A stretch of 64,000 nucleotides of DNA from Pectobacterium colocasium (GTDB taxonomy: Bacteria > Pseudomonadota > Gammaproteobacteria > Enterobacterales > Enterobacteriaceae). This document shows, piece by piece, positions 30,118 to 41,776 of this stretch (its first letter is position 1; the number at the start of each line of letters is the position of its first letter). A program made the position numbers and the translations under genes. The notes beneath the pieces were generated by a model. It worked only from the letters and a program-made list of their open reading frames with translations. It was not told where the DNA came from and made no database searches. Where the stretch lies: contig NZ_CP084032.1 of NCBI RefSeq assembly GCF_020181655.1, positions 2,170,001 to 2,234,000 of the forward strand. The letters are read 5' to 3'.

Positions 30118-30237
30118 TTAACGTTTTCTTGAACGATTATTTACACCAATTTTATGTGAGTCTCTGGTTTTAAAATGACGAAAAATAGCGTATGCCGCAA
30201 TAGCGATAAGCGCGATGGATATAATGAGTAAAACCAT
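30118..30237 (-). CDS. Possible 39-residue single-span membrane protein
   Basis: Minus-strand frame from the ATG at 30237 encodes MVLLIISIALIAIAAYAIF, a strongly hydrophobic helix, followed by a basic tail (RHFKTRDSHK...NRSRKR). This is a classic N-out or N-in small single-span layout with positive residues on one side. The ribosome site is weak (AGAGA). I do not recognise the family. The strongest argument for it is the coherent protein character in an otherwise empty gap; it could still be chance. Confidence 0.45.
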   Translation of the reverse strand: MVLLIISIALIAIAAYAIFRHFKTRDSHKIGVNNRSRKR

Positions 30238-30560
30238 GATGATATCTCTGCGTTATTATTTGTTTTCTTAATTTATACGTTTTCTTTTAGGCGTTCAATG
30301 GGGTAACTCTTATTTAAGATTCCTCCCAGAATAGATTGCGAGAAGTATCGCAGATTAACGCCGGGTAAAAAATATTTCCGTTTATTAATCAAGCAGCATG
30401 GTTGTCTTTTCTTTGCATTTAATGCGTTTCACGTAACGGAGGTGTAAATAAATGTACAGGAAGAAAAGTAGAATTTAATTAGAATGTGTCACGGGTGTGA
30501 TATTCTCACCGCGCGAATGGTTAGTGATAATGTGAGATGCCGCGAGGAGTTTTACCCGAT

Positions 30561-31109
30561 ATGTTACCCAATGATTTGATAACGGATTTAGCGCGTTTTG
30601 AGCACGCGTTGCAGGAATTGGCCGATGTACTACAGCTGGATTTAGGCGCATTTCATGCTGACCATATTTCTCTGCGCTGTAACCAAAATACGACGGCTGA
30701 ATCCTGGAAAGCGGCGCTGCTAAAGACGGGCCGCCTACTGTCTGAAAACCAGATCAATGGTCGCCCAATCTGCTTGTTTATACTGGATAAGGCTATATCG
30801 GTCGGCCCTTGGGAAATGACGTGTATCGAGCTACCGTGGCCGGGGAAAAAACATTATCCGCATGAAGGATGGGAGCATGTAGAACTGGTGCTGCCTGGGG
30901 AGGCGGAAACGCTGCATCAGCGTGCGCTGGCCTGTTTGTCTGATGATGCGCTGCGTACGCCGGGTATCAAGCTGAAATTCAGTTCTCCACAAGGTGAAAA
31001 AGAACGAATACCTAATCCGACGCTGGCGGTAACCAATGGGAAAGTGACAATAAAATTCCATCCATTTGATATACGCGATGTTGTCGCGAGCGAAATGTCT
31101 TCACAATGA
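30561..31109 (+). CDS. yecM: YecM, VOC-superfamily protein
   Basis: Conserved protein of unknown function with a glyoxalase-like (VOC) fold and a predicted metal site. Family segments are HADHISLRCNQNTTAESW, LLSENQINGRPICLF, IELPWPGKKHYPHEGWEHVELVLPG and NPTLAVTNGKVTIKFHPFDI. The start is uncertain: ATG 30561 gives MLPNDLITDLARF with GAGGAG 12 bases upstream; ATG 30537 would add eight residues. The argS-yecM-cutC grouping matches E. coli. Confidence 0.92.
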   Translation: MLPNDLITDLARFEHALQELADVLQLDLGAFHADHISLRCNQNTTAESWKAALLKTGRLLSENQINGRPICLFILDKAISVGPWEMTCIELPWPGKKHYPHEGWEHVELVLPGEAETLHQRALACLSDDALRTPGIKLKFSSPQGEKERIPNPTLAVTNGKVTIKFHPFDIRDVVASEMSSQ

Positions 31110-31206
31110 AAATAGTGAAGAATGTGTACGTAGAGTAATCAGAAAGATAACATTGGTTGAAAGTTAAAATGGCATGTCACGTTATTCATGCCATTTTCTT
31201 TTACTG

Positions 31207-31333
31207 TATACCCTAAATAATTCGAGTTTCAGGCAGGCGGCAAGCGAGTGAATCCCGATGAGCTTACACAAGTAAGTGATTCGGGTGAGTGAACGTAGCC
31301 AACGCACCTGCAATTTGAAGTATGACGGGTATA
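31207..31333 (+). repeat. Intact 127-bp ERIC element
   Basis: tataccctaaataattcgag at the left, the core gagcttacacaagtaagtga in the middle and ttgaagtatgacgggtata at the right; the outer ends are imperfect inverted repeats. The length is exactly the usual ERIC length. It lies between yecM and cutC and is the reference for the enlarged copy at 367-639. Confidence 0.92.
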
Positions 31334-31518
31334 GAACAGATTAATAAAACTGTGGTTTATGTCATGTTTATTTCGGCAATCTATCGCGCTCATTGTGACT
31401 CCTGTCTCCTCACGATATGGATGTGAATGCCATAGTTATTACTTTAATCGGCCTGATGATTCGCCGATTCTTCGCTAATTAAGAAAAGTAGTCTGGGAGT
31501 TTACATGGAGGAGCAGCG

Positions 31519-32277
31519 ATGACGAAACTGGAAGTATGCTGTTATAGCGTTGATTGTGCCATAACAGCAGCGCAGTCTGGGGCTGACAGGATTGAACTCT
31601 GTGCAGGACAACGGGAAGGCGGATTAACCCCCTCCTATGGTGCGCTGCGTGGTGCTCGTGAAAAGGTCGCGATTCCCGTGCACCCGATTGTGCGTCCGAG
31701 AGGCGGTGATTTTTGCTACAGTTCGACAGAACTGGCTGCCATCAAATACGACATTGAGCAGATTCGCGAAATGGGGTTCCCCGGCGTCGTTGTCGGTGTG
31801 CTGAATGAGGAAGGACATATTGATTTGCCCAAAATGCGTGAAATCATGGCGGTAGCGCAAGGCATGGCAGTAACCTTTCATCGCGCGTTCGATATGTGCC
31901 TGAACCCTTACATTGCGCTGGAACAACTCACTGAACTCGGCGTATCGCGCATATTGACCTCCGGACAGCAGCAGACGGCGGAGAATGGGCTGCGGCTATT
32001 GCGTGAACTAACACAGGCCAGTCGCGGTCCAATTATTATGGCGGGCTCTGGCGTGCGGTTGACTAACTTGCACAAATTTCAGCAGGCCGGTATTCGCGAA
32101 CTGCACAGTTCCGCTGGTCAATGGACCCCATCCCCTATGCGCTACCGAAAAATTGGCGTGTCGATGTGTTCTGATACAGAGCTAGATGAATTTAGCCTGT
32201 ATTGCGTGGATGGCGATGTAGTGGCTGCAATGAAACGGGCGGTCAGTCCGGATCGTGAAATGCAGTACGTGTCATAA
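31519..32277 (+). CDS. cutC: CutC family protein
   Basis: TIM-barrel protein named for copper homeostasis in E. coli, though its direct role in copper handling is disputed. The 252 residues contain family segments [60 protein letters not shown] and [18 protein letters not shown] precedes the ATG. An intrinsic terminator follows, placed between it and the convergent cmoB. Confidence 0.95.
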   Translation: MTKLEVCCYSVDCAITAAQSGADRIELCAGQREGGLTPSYGALRGAREKVAIPVHPIVRPRGGDFCYSSTELAAIKYDIEQIREMGFPGVVVGVLNEEGHIDLPKMREIMAVAQGMAVTFHRAFDMCLNPYIALEQLTELGVSRILTSGQQQTAENGLRLLRELTQASRGPIIMAGSGVRLTNLHKFQQAGIRELHSSAGQWTPSPMRYRKIGVSMCSDTELDEFSLYCVDGDVVAAMKRAVSPDREMQYVS

Positions 32278-32398
32278 CCTCAGGCATGTCGTGGGGTGGC
32301 GATAGACGTAGTGTGTAAACAGCATCGCAATCAACACGGCATCATCATTCTTCAATTTTGCCGCGCAGCATACCCTTCGGTTTGCATGGCAAGTACCA

Positions 32399-32428
32399 GG
32401 CCCCAACGTGTTGTTGGGGCTTTTTTTG
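32399..32428 (+). terminator. cutC terminator
   Basis: ggccccaac / gttggggc stem followed by seven T. It lies 120 bases after cutC and just before the end of cmoB. Confidence 0.88.
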
Positions 32429-32442
32429 TCGAGCACAGTAAT

Positions 32443-34238
<1,796 letters not shown>

Positions 34239-34339
34239 TCACATTGTGTCGGCGTAGGATTATGGACGCGGCTTTTGATTCCCGGGCGCAGGAATGTTCG
34301 TGCGACCGGGAAGGCAGTTGGCGTTCTTGTTTCGCGCCA

Positions 34340-34735
34340 TCAATACAGCGTGAAAACCAGATCCCAGGGGAGGTAATAGAGGTTTGCTGCAATCATCAGG
34401 ATAAGCGAGGCATACGTTGCCGCCATACCTGAACGCCGCCAGCGAAATTCGCGGTGCCGAAGGCCGTAATAGTGAACTAAACGTCCGGTAATCAATAAGA
34501 TGCCGCAGAAATGGATCATAATGACAAGGGCGCCGTTCATTTCCATCAGCACCAGCAAAATCGCCGCAATCGGGATATATTCAACCGCATTGCCATGTAC
34601 TCGGATGGCGGTTTGCAATTCATAAAATCCGCCGTCGCCATAGGCCACGCGATACTGCATTCTGAGTTTCACAACATCAATAGACAGCTTTATCAACAAG
34701 ATTGCGCCAAGCACGATATAGAGCGCACTTACCAT
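34340..34735 (-). CDS. yecN: YecN, MAPEG-family membrane protein
   Basis: Inner-membrane protein of the MAPEG superfamily (glutathione and eicosanoid metabolism relatives); bacterial function is not established. Four hydrophobic segments in 131 residues, with the family motif RVHGNAVEYIPIA and LVHYYGLRHREFRWRRSGM. It lies between yecE and cmoA as in E. coli. Confidence 0.93.
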   Translation of the reverse strand: MVSALYIVLGAILLIKLSIDVVKLRMQYRVAYGDGGFYELQTAIRVHGNAVEYIPIAAILLVLMEMNGALVIMIHFCGILLITGRLVHYYGLRHREFRWRRSGMAATYASLILMIAANLYYLPWDLVFTLY

Positions 34736-34889
34736 GTTTTACTCCGTAACCTAACCGAAAACGGCTTGCAGAATAATAGCTTTACCTAACGCAACTGTCG
34801 CCTATAAAGGCCGATTTTTTTAGCGGAAATGCGTTGCGTTGCCAAATGGTTTATAACCAAACGGGCTAACACCTGCCTGAGCGGGTGGA

Positions 34890-35705
34890 TCAAAAGAGCG
34901 TTGCCTGCTGTGGCCAATCCGGCTGGGGCGGCAAGGTTGGGTCGATCTCAGCGAGTAGCGGCCAAAGCTGTTGCGCCAGTGGAGGAGCATCACCAATATC
35001 CGGTGTGTGAATGAAGAAGAAGGGATTGGCCTCGTTCCATTGCGGCAGTTTGTTACGCCACGACTCGAACCAGCGAAGATTTTCTTCCGGCGTTTCACTA
35101 CCGATAAAGCGGATAAGCGGCTGTGTGGCGGTGAGCACGGCGTGTACTGGCACGCGAGGTTTCTTACGCTGGGCCTCACGCATGGCTGCACTGTCTGGCG
35201 CGGCATGGTGAACCGGACGGCTGTCGAGAATCACGCGGTTAATGCCGCGCTGCTGCAATCCCTGATTCAGCGCGCGCTCCTCATCACCTTTGGCAAAAAA
35301 TAGCGGGTGACGCACTTCCACGCCGTAGCCAAATCCCTGCGGTAAGGCATCGAGAAAACGCCATAGAACGGGGAGTTGCGCAGGGCCGAAAGCGGCAGGG
35401 AGTTGCAGCCAGAGCTGCCCGATACGGTGTGCAATGGGTTCAATGCATTGATAAAAAAGGCCGACATCGCTGTCACAGTTCTGCAAGGCGGCTTTATGGC
35501 TGATCGTTGAAGGAAATTTAAAGCAAAAGCGGAAATCGTCATGCGTCATATCACGCCAGCGCCCGACGATCTCACGTGAAGGTAACGCATAAAAGGTCGT
35601 ATTGCCTTCAACGCAGGTAAAGTAGCGGCTGTAATCGGCAAGATCGTTGAGTCCTAACCGACTCCATGCCGGGTGCTGCCATTGCGGTAATCCGATGTAC
35701 ATCAT
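34890..35705 (-). CDS. yecE: YecE, DUF72 family protein
   Basis: Conserved TIM-barrel-like DUF72 protein of unknown function. Recognisable features are MYIGLPQWQHPAWSRLGL, FTCVEGNTTFYALPS, RFCFKFPSTISH and LWLQLPAAFGP at the N-terminal half and YFFIHTPDIGDAPPL-like PFFFIHTPDIGDAPPLAQ near the end. The 271-residue length is normal. In E. coli it also neighbours yecN and aspS. Confidence 0.93.
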   Translation of the reverse strand: MMYIGLPQWQHPAWSRLGLNDLADYSRYFTCVEGNTTFYALPSREIVGRWRDMTHDDFRFCFKFPSTISHKAALQNCDSDVGLFYQCIEPIAHRIGQLWLQLPAAFGPAQLPVLWRFLDALPQGFGYGVEVRHPLFFAKGDEERALNQGLQQRGINRVILDSRPVHHAAPDSAAMREAQRKKPRVPVHAVLTATQPLIRFIGSETPEENLRWFESWRNKLPQWNEANPFFFIHTPDIGDAPPLAQQLWPLLAEIDPTLPPQPDWPQQATLF

Positions 35706-35791
35706 CGCACCATCACGTCATTAAACCTCAATAGAATGGCGCTGATTATCGCGCAATTGTCAGCACCGTGCGAGTGAGCTGGAGACATCGT

Positions 35792-37009
35792 TTATAAAAT
35801 CTCATCGGCCCACTGCGTTGCTTCTCTTATCATGGTAAAGAAGTCTTCTTCATTGAGACCTAATTGCGTTAAAAGCGGTTCAAGTTCTTCCCATTCTTGC
35901 TGTTCATATTTAGAAATTAGCGTCAGATAAGGTGCGAGTTCGCCAGTATGATCCAATAAACTTTGGTTAATTTTTTCGGATAGCGCGATTTGTGAGAGCA
36001 GCAGGGGCATTGGCGAGTCTAATACGGCATCAAGCAGCGACAATAATCCGCACAAAAATGCCTCGGTGGTATCCTCCTTTACATTAAAAGAGGCATACAA
36101 TAATTCGAAGAATCTGGCGCGAATTAAACTGGTTCGATAAAGCTCGCTGGGTTTATTTTCATTACTGTTGGTAATGCTGATTAACGAGACAAAACGTTTG
36201 AGTTCCCGTTGCCCAAGCAGCATGGCCATAGAACGGAACGACATTGAGGTTGCGGTGATGCCAAAACGGGTGTTGTATTTGATGTTGGTGATGTGGCGCA
36301 TCAATTTATAATAAAGCGACAGATCCGCACACACTAATTCCTCGATCGTGGCATAGTTGATTTCGGGCTTATTGACTTCTCTCAGTAATCTGATGGTATT
36401 ACTGGAGTTATTGGCCAGCTTCTTCGATTTAATCATTTCAGGACGGCTGAAAAAATATCCCTGAAAAAGTGAGATCCCCAGCTTTTTGCTTTGCAGGTAT
36501 TGCTCATGTGTTTCTACTTTTTCGGCCAGATAAGTTAATTTACGCTGCGAGGTTCTGTTGATGAAGTTTTCAATATCATCAAACGTCGACAGGGTTAAAT
36601 CGAATTTGATGATATCAACGTAAGGTAAAAAACGATCCCACTCTGAATCCATCGAGAAATCATCCAGTGCAATTCTGAAGCCCTTTCTTTTTAGCTTTTT
36701 TACGGCCACCAAGAGATCGTTGTTGGGGGGCGAATTTTCAAGAATCTCGATAACGACTTTTTCTTGTGGCAAGACCTCTGCCTGACCATTGATCAGCAGT
36801 TGATGGGGGAAATTAATGTAGTAAGGTTGTTCAACCACGGATTTTGTTAGTGGGTTGGTTAAGAACTGATCGGAAATAAGCTGTGCGGTCGCAAATTCAG
36901 GACTGACGTCAGGAAATTTATTGGTGATGTCCATGCGAAAAAGGAGCTCGTAGGCGACCGTTTGAAGATGGCTATTTAAAATGGGTTGACGGGCAACAAA
37001 TGAATACAT
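35792..37009 (-). CDS. EAL-HDOD signalling protein with a degenerate EAL domain
   Basis: The protein has an EAL fold at the N-terminus (about 1-200) followed by an HDOD domain (about 205-390), the architecture called YuxH or CdgJ-like. The signature EAL position reads YELLFRMD, so Ala is replaced by Leu, and other metal-binding acidic residues seem reduced (DDFSMDSEWD is kept); it is therefore probably not an active cyclic di-GMP phosphodiesterase, although it might bind the nucleotide. In related bacteria such proteins affect motility and attachment. It has no counterpart between yecE and aspS in E. coli. AT-richer codon use than its neighbours is consistent with acquisition, but this was judged by eye. 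Confidence 0.85.
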   Translation of the reverse strand: MYSFVARQPILNSHLQTVAYELLFRMDITNKFPDVSPEFATAQLISDQFLTNPLTKSVVEQPYYINFPHQLLINGQAEVLPQEKVVIEILENSPPNNDLLVAVKKLKRKGFRIALDDFSMDSEWDRFLPYVDIIKFDLTLSTFDDIENFINRTSQRKLTYLAEKVETHEQYLQSKKLGISLFQGYFFSRPEMIKSKKLANNSSNTIRLLREVNKPEINYATIEELVCADLSLYYKLMRHITNIKYNTRFGITATSMSFRSMAMLLGQRELKRFVSLISITNSNENKPSELYRTSLIRARFFELLYASFNVKEDTTEAFLCGLLSLLDAVLDSPMPLLLSQIALSEKINQSLLDHTGELAPYLTLISKYEQQEWEELEPLLTQLGLNEEDFFTMIREATQWADEIL

Positions 37010-37466
37010 AGCTGTTCTCCATGTAAATCATACGCATTTGCCAGTAGTGGAAAGCGCTTTTTATTAAAATTTTTATAAAAATCAGCAATTACTTGGTAAT
37101 TCTAGCAGGTTTTATTAAAAAGGAAGGTCGGTTTCCCTAAATCCTCATGTGATGCACACTGGCAAATTTTACCGCTTTGAGCTGATGACTCGGGCTTCTT
37201 CTTTTGCTCACTTTTGCAACAACTTTATGCTGATTGATGAACATTCCGTTAACCGGAACGGAAATTTCGTAAAAAGAGTAGGCGGCAGCGTCGCAGAGCG
37301 TTACCTTCATGCTTATCGTTCGGGCGAATATCCTTTATAATAGCCGCCTTTTTTCATCGGACAGTAACCCAGAAAAACCATGCCGTGCAGCGAAAATGCC
37401 ACTGTTTTTGCACTGTGATCTACCGTGAAAACGTGTGAGCTGGCGGATGAGTAAAAGGACATCGTG
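37010..37466. other. Divergent promoter region before aspS
   Basis: A perfect TATAAT at 37336-37341 is a good -10 for aspS; the -35 is not clear. An open plus-strand frame at 37149-37340 (63 codons) has no ribosome site, overlaps this promoter and is probably not a gene. Confidence 0.5.
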
Positions 37467-39263
37467 ATGCGTACTAATTATTGCGGGCAGTTGAATTCGT
37501 CCCATGTGGGCCAGGAAGTGACATTGTGCGGTTGGGTTAACCGCCGCCGCGATCTGGGTGGTTTGATTTTTATTGATATGCGTGACCGTGAAGGGCTGGT
37601 TCAGGTGTTTTTTGATCCGGATCGTCAGGACGCATTTAAACTGGCATCCGAGCTGCGTAACGAGTTCTGCATCCAACTTACCGGTGTGGTACGCGCCCGT
37701 CCAGAAAGCCAGATCAACAAAGATATGGCGACGGGTGAAGTCGAGATTTTTGCCAGTGCGCTGACTATTGTTAACCGCTCTGAAGCGTTGCCGTTGGATT
37801 CCAATCAAACCAACACCGAAGAAGCCCGTCTCAAATACCGCTATCTGGATTTGCGCCGCCCTGAAATGGCGCAGCGCCTGAAAACGCGCGCACGTATCAC
37901 CAGTTTTGTTCGCCGCTTTATGGACGATCACGGCTTCCTGGATATCGAAACGCCAATGTTGACGAAGGCGACGCCGGAAGGCGCGCGCGACTATCTGGTG
38001 CCGAGCCGCGTACATAAAGGCAAGTTTTATGCGCTGCCGCAGTCTCCACAGCTGTTCAAACAGCTGCTAATGATGTCTGGTTTTGACCGCTACTATCAGA
38101 TAGTCAAATGCTTCCGCGACGAAGACCTGCGAGCTGACAGACAGCCAGAATTTACCCAGATCGATGTGGAAACCTCTTTCATGACCGCGCCTCAGGTGCG
38201 TGAAGTGATGGAGAAACTGGTGCGTGAACTGTGGCTGGACGTGAAAGGCGTCGATCTGGGCGATTTCCCGATCATGACGTTCGCAGAAGCGATGCGCCGT
38301 TTCGGTTCCGACAAGCCCGATCTGCGTAACCCGCTGGAGCTGGTTGACGTCGCCGATCTGGTGAAAGACATCGACTTTAAAGTGTTCTCCGGCCCGGCAA
38401 ACGATGCCAAAGGCCGCGTTGCCGCTATTCGCGTTCCGGGCGGCGCGCAGTTGAGTCGTAAGCAGATTGATGAATACGGCAAGTTTATTGAAATCTATGG
38501 TGCGAAAGGCCTGGCTTACATTAAGGTCAACGAGCGCGCCAAGGGGCTGGAAGGCGTTCAAAGCCCCGTCGCGAAATTCCTGAATGAAGACATCCTGTCT
38601 GCGCTGTTGGATCGTACCGCGGCGCAAGATGGCGACATCCTGTTCTTTGGCGCAGACAGCGCGAAAGTGGTGATCGATGCGCTGGGTGCGCTGCGTCTCA
38701 AGTTGGGCCGCGATTTGAGCCTGACGAAAGACAATAGCTGGGAACCGCTGTGGGTCGTCGATTTCCCGATGTTTGAGGAAGATGGCGAAGGCGGCCTGGC
38801 TGCGATGCACCATCCGTTTACTGCACCGCGTGACATGTTGCCTTCTGAACTGGCTGCTAACCCAGTTTCGGCGATTGCCAACGCCTATGACATGGTGATT
38901 AACGGTTATGAAGTGGGCGGCGGTTCTGTGCGTATTCACAACGGTGACATGCAGCAAACCGTGTTCAGCATTCTGGGCATTACCGAACAAGAGCAGCGTG
39001 AGAAATTTGGCTTCCTGCTGGACGCGCTGAAATATGGTACGCCGCCGCATGCCGGTCTGGCGTTTGGTCTTGACCGCCTGGTGATGCTGCTGACGGGCAC
39101 CGATAACATTCGTGATGTTATCGCCTTCCCGAAAACAACGGCAGCCGCCTGTCTGATGACGGAAGCGCCAAGTTTCGCCAACCCGGCCTCGCTGGAAGAG
39201 CTTGCCATTGCGGTTGTCGTAAAAGGGAAAGCGGCTCAGGATGGAAAATCCGAGAACGAATAA
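37467..39263 (+). CDS. aspS: Aspartyl-tRNA synthetase
   Basis: Class II synthetase that charges tRNA-Asp. The ATG at 37467 gives [32 protein letters not shown]; a GTG three bases earlier is an alternative. Domains: OB-fold anticodon-binding (1-105), catalytic core with [29 protein letters not shown] (motif 2) and [12 protein letters not shown] (motif 3), and the bacterial GAD insertion (about 290-420). Its 598 residues compare with 590 in E. coli. nudB begins directly after the stop. Confidence 0.97.
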   Translation: MRTNYCGQLNSSHVGQEVTLCGWVNRRRDLGGLIFIDMRDREGLVQVFFDPDRQDAFKLASELRNEFCIQLTGVVRARPESQINKDMATGEVEIFASALTIVNRSEALPLDSNQTNTEEARLKYRYLDLRRPEMAQRLKTRARITSFVRRFMDDHGFLDIETPMLTKATPEGARDYLVPSRVHKGKFYALPQSPQLFKQLLMMSGFDRYYQIVKCFRDEDLRADRQPEFTQIDVETSFMTAPQVREVMEKLVRELWLDVKGVDLGDFPIMTFAEAMRRFGSDKPDLRNPLELVDVADLVKDIDFKVFSGPANDAKGRVAAIRVPGGAQLSRKQIDEYGKFIEIYGAKGLAYIKVNERAKGLEGVQSPVAKFLNEDILSALLDRTAAQDGDILFFGADSAKVVIDALGALRLKLGRDLSLTKDNSWEPLWVVDFPMFEEDGEGGLAAMHHPFTAPRDMLPSELAANPVSAIANAYDMVINGYEVGGGSVRIHNGDMQQTVFSILGITEQEQREKFGFLLDALKYGTPPHAGLAFGLDRLVMLLTGTDNIRDVIAFPKTTAAACLMTEAPSFANPASLEELAIAVVVKGKAAQDGKSENE

Positions 39264-39264
39264 G

Positions 39265-39708
39265 ATGGTATATAAGCGACCCGTTTCGGTTCTGGTGGTG
39301 ATCTATGCCCGTGACACTGGGCGGGTGCTGATGTTGCAGCGGCGTGACGATCCTGAATTCTGGCAGTCGGTAACCGGCAGCATAGAAGAAGGGGAAAGTG
39401 CGCCGTATGCCGCACAGCGTGAAGTCAAAGAAGAAGTTAACATTGATATATCCGCAGAAGCGTTATCACTCTTTGATTGTCAGCGCTGTATTGAGTTTGA
39501 GCTATTTGCTCATTTGAGACGTCGCTATGCGCCGGGAGTAACGCACAATACCGAATATTGGTTTTGTCTGGCGTTACCTGCTGAGCGCGAGGTGCAATTA
39601 TCCGAGCATCTTGCCTACCTGTGGTTGGATGTGCCCCACGCGGCACAGTTGACCAAGTCCTGGAGCAACCGGCAGGCGATTGAGGAATTTGTTATTTATC
39701 CGGCCTGA
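39265..39708 (+). CDS. nudB: Dihydroneopterin triphosphate diphosphatase
   Basis: Nudix hydrolase that removes pyrophosphate from dihydroneopterin triphosphate in folate synthesis. The Nudix box reads [21 protein letters not shown] with the REXXEE core as REVKEE. The ATG at 39265 gives [15 protein letters not shown], one base after the aspS stop; an ATG at 39241 inside aspS would add eight residues and is a weaker choice. The aspS-nudB-yebC-ruvC order is conserved. Confidence 0.94.
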   Translation: MVYKRPVSVLVVIYARDTGRVLMLQRRDDPEFWQSVTGSIEEGESAPYAAQREVKEEVNIDISAEALSLFDCQRCIEFELFAHLRRRYAPGVTHNTEYWFCLALPAEREVQLSEHLAYLWLDVPHAAQLTKSWSNRQAIEEFVIYPA

Positions 39709-39731
39709 ACAGGCTTTTTTCGGAGATTTTT

Positions 39732-40475
39732 ATGGCAGGTCATAGTAAGTGGGCTAACACAAAGCATCGTAAAGCAGCACAGGACGCCAAACGCGGTAAA
39801 ATCTTTACCAAGATTATCCGCGAACTGGTTACCGCAGCCCGTCTGGGCGGTGGCGATCCGGGTTCTAACCCACGTCTGCGCGCCGCGATCGATAAAGCAC
39901 TGTCCAACAACATGACGCGCGATACCCTGAACCGCGCGATTGCCCGTGGCGTCGGCGGTGACGAAGATGCCAACATGGAAACCATCATTTATGAAGGTTA
40001 CGGCCCGGGCGGCACGGCTGTCATGGTGGAGTGCCTGAGTGATAACCGTAACCGCACCGTTTCCGAAGTACGCCATGCGTTTACAAAAACCGGTGGTAAC
40101 CTGGGAACTGATGGTTCCGTTTCGTACCTTTTCACCAAGAAAGGCGTTATTTCTTACGCGCCAGGTCTGGATGAAGATGCGGTGATGGATGCGGCGCTGG
40201 AAGCGGGCGCGGACGATGTCGTGACGTACGATGACGGCGCAATTGACGTCTTCACGCCGTGGGAAACGTTCGGTAACGTGAAAGATGCGCTGGATGCGGC
40301 GGGTCTGAAAGCGGAGTCGGCTGAAGTCTCCATGATCCCGTCCACCAAAGCGGATATGGATGCGGAAACGGCACCGAAGCTGATGCGTCTGATCGACATG
40401 CTGGAAGATTGCGACGATGTGCAGGAGGTTTACCACAACGGTGAGATCTCCGATGAGGTGGCTGAACTGCTGTAA
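39732..40475 (+). CDS. yebC: YebC/PmpR family regulator
   Basis: Cytoplasmic YebC-type protein. The family has been described both as a transcriptional regulator and, more recently, as a factor aiding ribosomes stalled at proline stretches. The 247 residues begin [32 protein letters not shown], the most conserved part, and contain [21 protein letters not shown]. It sits immediately upstream of the ruv genes, as in E. coli. Confidence 0.96.
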   Translation: MAGHSKWANTKHRKAAQDAKRGKIFTKIIRELVTAARLGGGDPGSNPRLRAAIDKALSNNMTRDTLNRAIARGVGGDEDANMETIIYEGYGPGGTAVMVECLSDNRNRTVSEVRHAFTKTGGNLGTDGSVSYLFTKKGVISYAPGLDEDAVMDAALEAGADDVVTYDDGAIDVFTPWETFGNVKDALDAAGLKAESAEVSMIPSTKADMDAETAPKLMRLIDMLEDCDDVQEVYHNGEISDEVAELL

Positions 40476-40538
40476 TGGCAGGTCGGTAATGCAGAGTAGC
40501 AACGGCTATCTACACGGGCGAATCGGCGGAGCGGCACG

Positions 40539-41060
40539 ATGACAATAATAGTCGGCATTGACCCCGGTTCGCGCGTGACGGGCTATGGCATTATTCGTCA
40601 GCAGGGGCGTCATCTGACGTATCTCGGCAGCGGCTGTATCCGTACCGTGGTGGATGATATGCCCACGCGACTGAAGCTGATTTACGCTGGCGTCAGTGAA
40701 ATCATCACGCAATTTCGCCCAGACTGTATGGCGATTGAGCAGGTTTTCATGGCGAAAAACCCAGATTCGGCCTTGAAACTGGGGCAGGCGCGCGGTGTGG
40801 CTATCGTCGCAGGGGTGAATCAGGATCTGCCGGTATTTGAGTACGCCGCGCGTTTGGTTAAACAAACCGTGGTAGGGACGGGTGCGGCGGATAAAAAGCA
40901 GGTGCAGCATATGGTTCGCTCGCTGCTGAAATTGTCGGCCAGCCCGCAGGCGGATGCCGCCGACGCGCTGGCGATTGCCATCACCCATTGCCACTTTAGT
41001 CAAAGTCTGCTGCGTACATCGGCGGCGAAAGCGAATCCGCTGGCAGGACGACTGCGCTGA
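40539..41060 (+). CDS. ruvC: Holliday junction resolvase RuvC
   Basis: Dimeric endonuclease that cuts Holliday junctions within the RuvABC complex. The RNase H-like fold shows the catalytic acids in IVGIDPGSR (Asp7), AIEQVF (Glu) and [12 protein letters not shown] (two Asp). The 173-residue length is normal. The LexA box and promoter of ruvAB begin 10 bases after its stop. Confidence 0.97.
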   Translation: MTIIVGIDPGSRVTGYGIIRQQGRHLTYLGSGCIRTVVDDMPTRLKLIYAGVSEIITQFRPDCMAIEQVFMAKNPDSALKLGQARGVAIVAGVNQDLPVFEYAARLVKQTVVGTGAADKKQVQHMVRSLLKLSASPQADAADALAIAITHCHFSQSLLRTSAAKANPLAGRLR

Positions 41061-41069
41061 AACAGGAGG

Positions 41070-41085
41070 CTGGATATTCATCCAG
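41070..41085. promoter_or_regulatory. LexA operator (SOS box) of ruvAB
   Basis: ctggatattcatccag has the CTG-N10-CAG form and differs little from the E. coli ruvA box ctggatatctatccag. With flanking gg/cc and the following tttttt it also forms a hairpin that may end the ruvC transcript. ruvAB is SOS-induced in E. coli, and the position just ahead of ruvA fits. Confidence 0.85.
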
Positions 41086-41099
41086 CCTTTTTTATGTTA

Positions 41100-41121
41100 T
41101 ATACTCGTCATACTTCAAGCC
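41100..41121 (+). repeat. ERIC end fragment in the ruvA leader
   Basis: tatactcgtcatacttcaag matches an ERIC terminus with one change (c to t), after which similarity stops. Its first six bases, tatact, would serve as a -10 element 14 bases after the LexA box. Confidence 0.65.
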
Positions 41122-41151
41122 ATTCATTCCCTAAGTAAAAGGAAGCGCAAC

Positions 41152-41769
41152 GTGATAGGTCGTCTCAGAGGCATTATCCTGGAAAAACAGCCGCCGCAGG
41201 TGCTGATAGAAGCTAACGGCGTGGGTTACGAAGTCCATATGCCGATGACGTGCTTTTACGAACTCCCTGAGCTCAATCAGGAAGCGATTATTTTTACCCA
41301 CTTCGTTGTCCGTGAAGATGCGCAACTGCTGTTCGGTTTTAATGATAAGCAGGAGAGGGCGCTGTTCCGTGAGCTGATCAAAGTGAATGGCGTTGGGCCG
41401 AAGCTGGCGCTGGCGATTCTCTCAGGCATGTCCGCGACGCAGTTTGTCAGCGCGGTTGAGCGTGAAGAAATCGGTGCGCTGGTTAAGCTCCCTGGTGTCG
41501 GTAAGAAAACGGCGGAAAGACTGGTTGTTGAAATGAAAGATCGCTTCAAGGGCTTGAGCGGCGATCTGTTTAATCCTGTCAGTGATATTCCGCTGGCGTC
41601 GCCTGCGAGCGCAGAGAGCCGCACCAGCGATCCTGAAGCGGAAGCCGCCGCCGCATTGGTTGCGTTGGGCTATAAACCGCAGGAAGCCAGCCGCATGATT
41701 TCCAAGATTGCGCGTCCCGACGCTGACTGTGAAACCCTGATCAGGGATGCACTGCGCGCGGCGCTGTGA
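41152..41769 (+). CDS. ruvA: Holliday junction branch migration protein RuvA
   Basis: Tetrameric junction-binding subunit that loads RuvB. The start is the GTG at 41152 ([15 protein letters not shown]), preceded by AAGGAAG; the open frame runs upstream into ruvC but the family N-terminus is unambiguous. Domain I OB-fold, domain II with paired helix-hairpin-helix motifs ([34 protein letters not shown]) and the flexible linker to domain III ([19 protein letters not shown]) are visible. 205 residues. ruvB follows after seven bases. Confidence 0.97.
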   Translation: MIGRLRGIILEKQPPQVLIEANGVGYEVHMPMTCFYELPELNQEAIIFTHFVVREDAQLLFGFNDKQERALFRELIKVNGVGPKLALAILSGMSATQFVSAVEREEIGALVKLPGVGKKTAERLVVEMKDRFKGLSGDLFNPVSDIPLASPASAESRTSDPEAEAAAALVALGYKPQEASRMISKIARPDADCETLIRDALRAAL

Positions 41770-41776
41770 GGTATTC

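Noticed and set aside
37149..37340. 63-codon plus-strand frame upstream of aspS
   Set aside because: It covers the aspS promoter -10 (TATAAT at 37336) and has no ribosome site or family features.
38067..39050. Long minus-strand frame opposite aspS
   Set aside because: It is the antisense shadow of a strongly conserved synthetase gene; composition is typical of antisense translation of GC-rich codons.
41068..41093. Simple ruvC terminator
   Set aside because: The stem is better explained primarily as the ruvAB LexA operator; termination may be a secondary effect.
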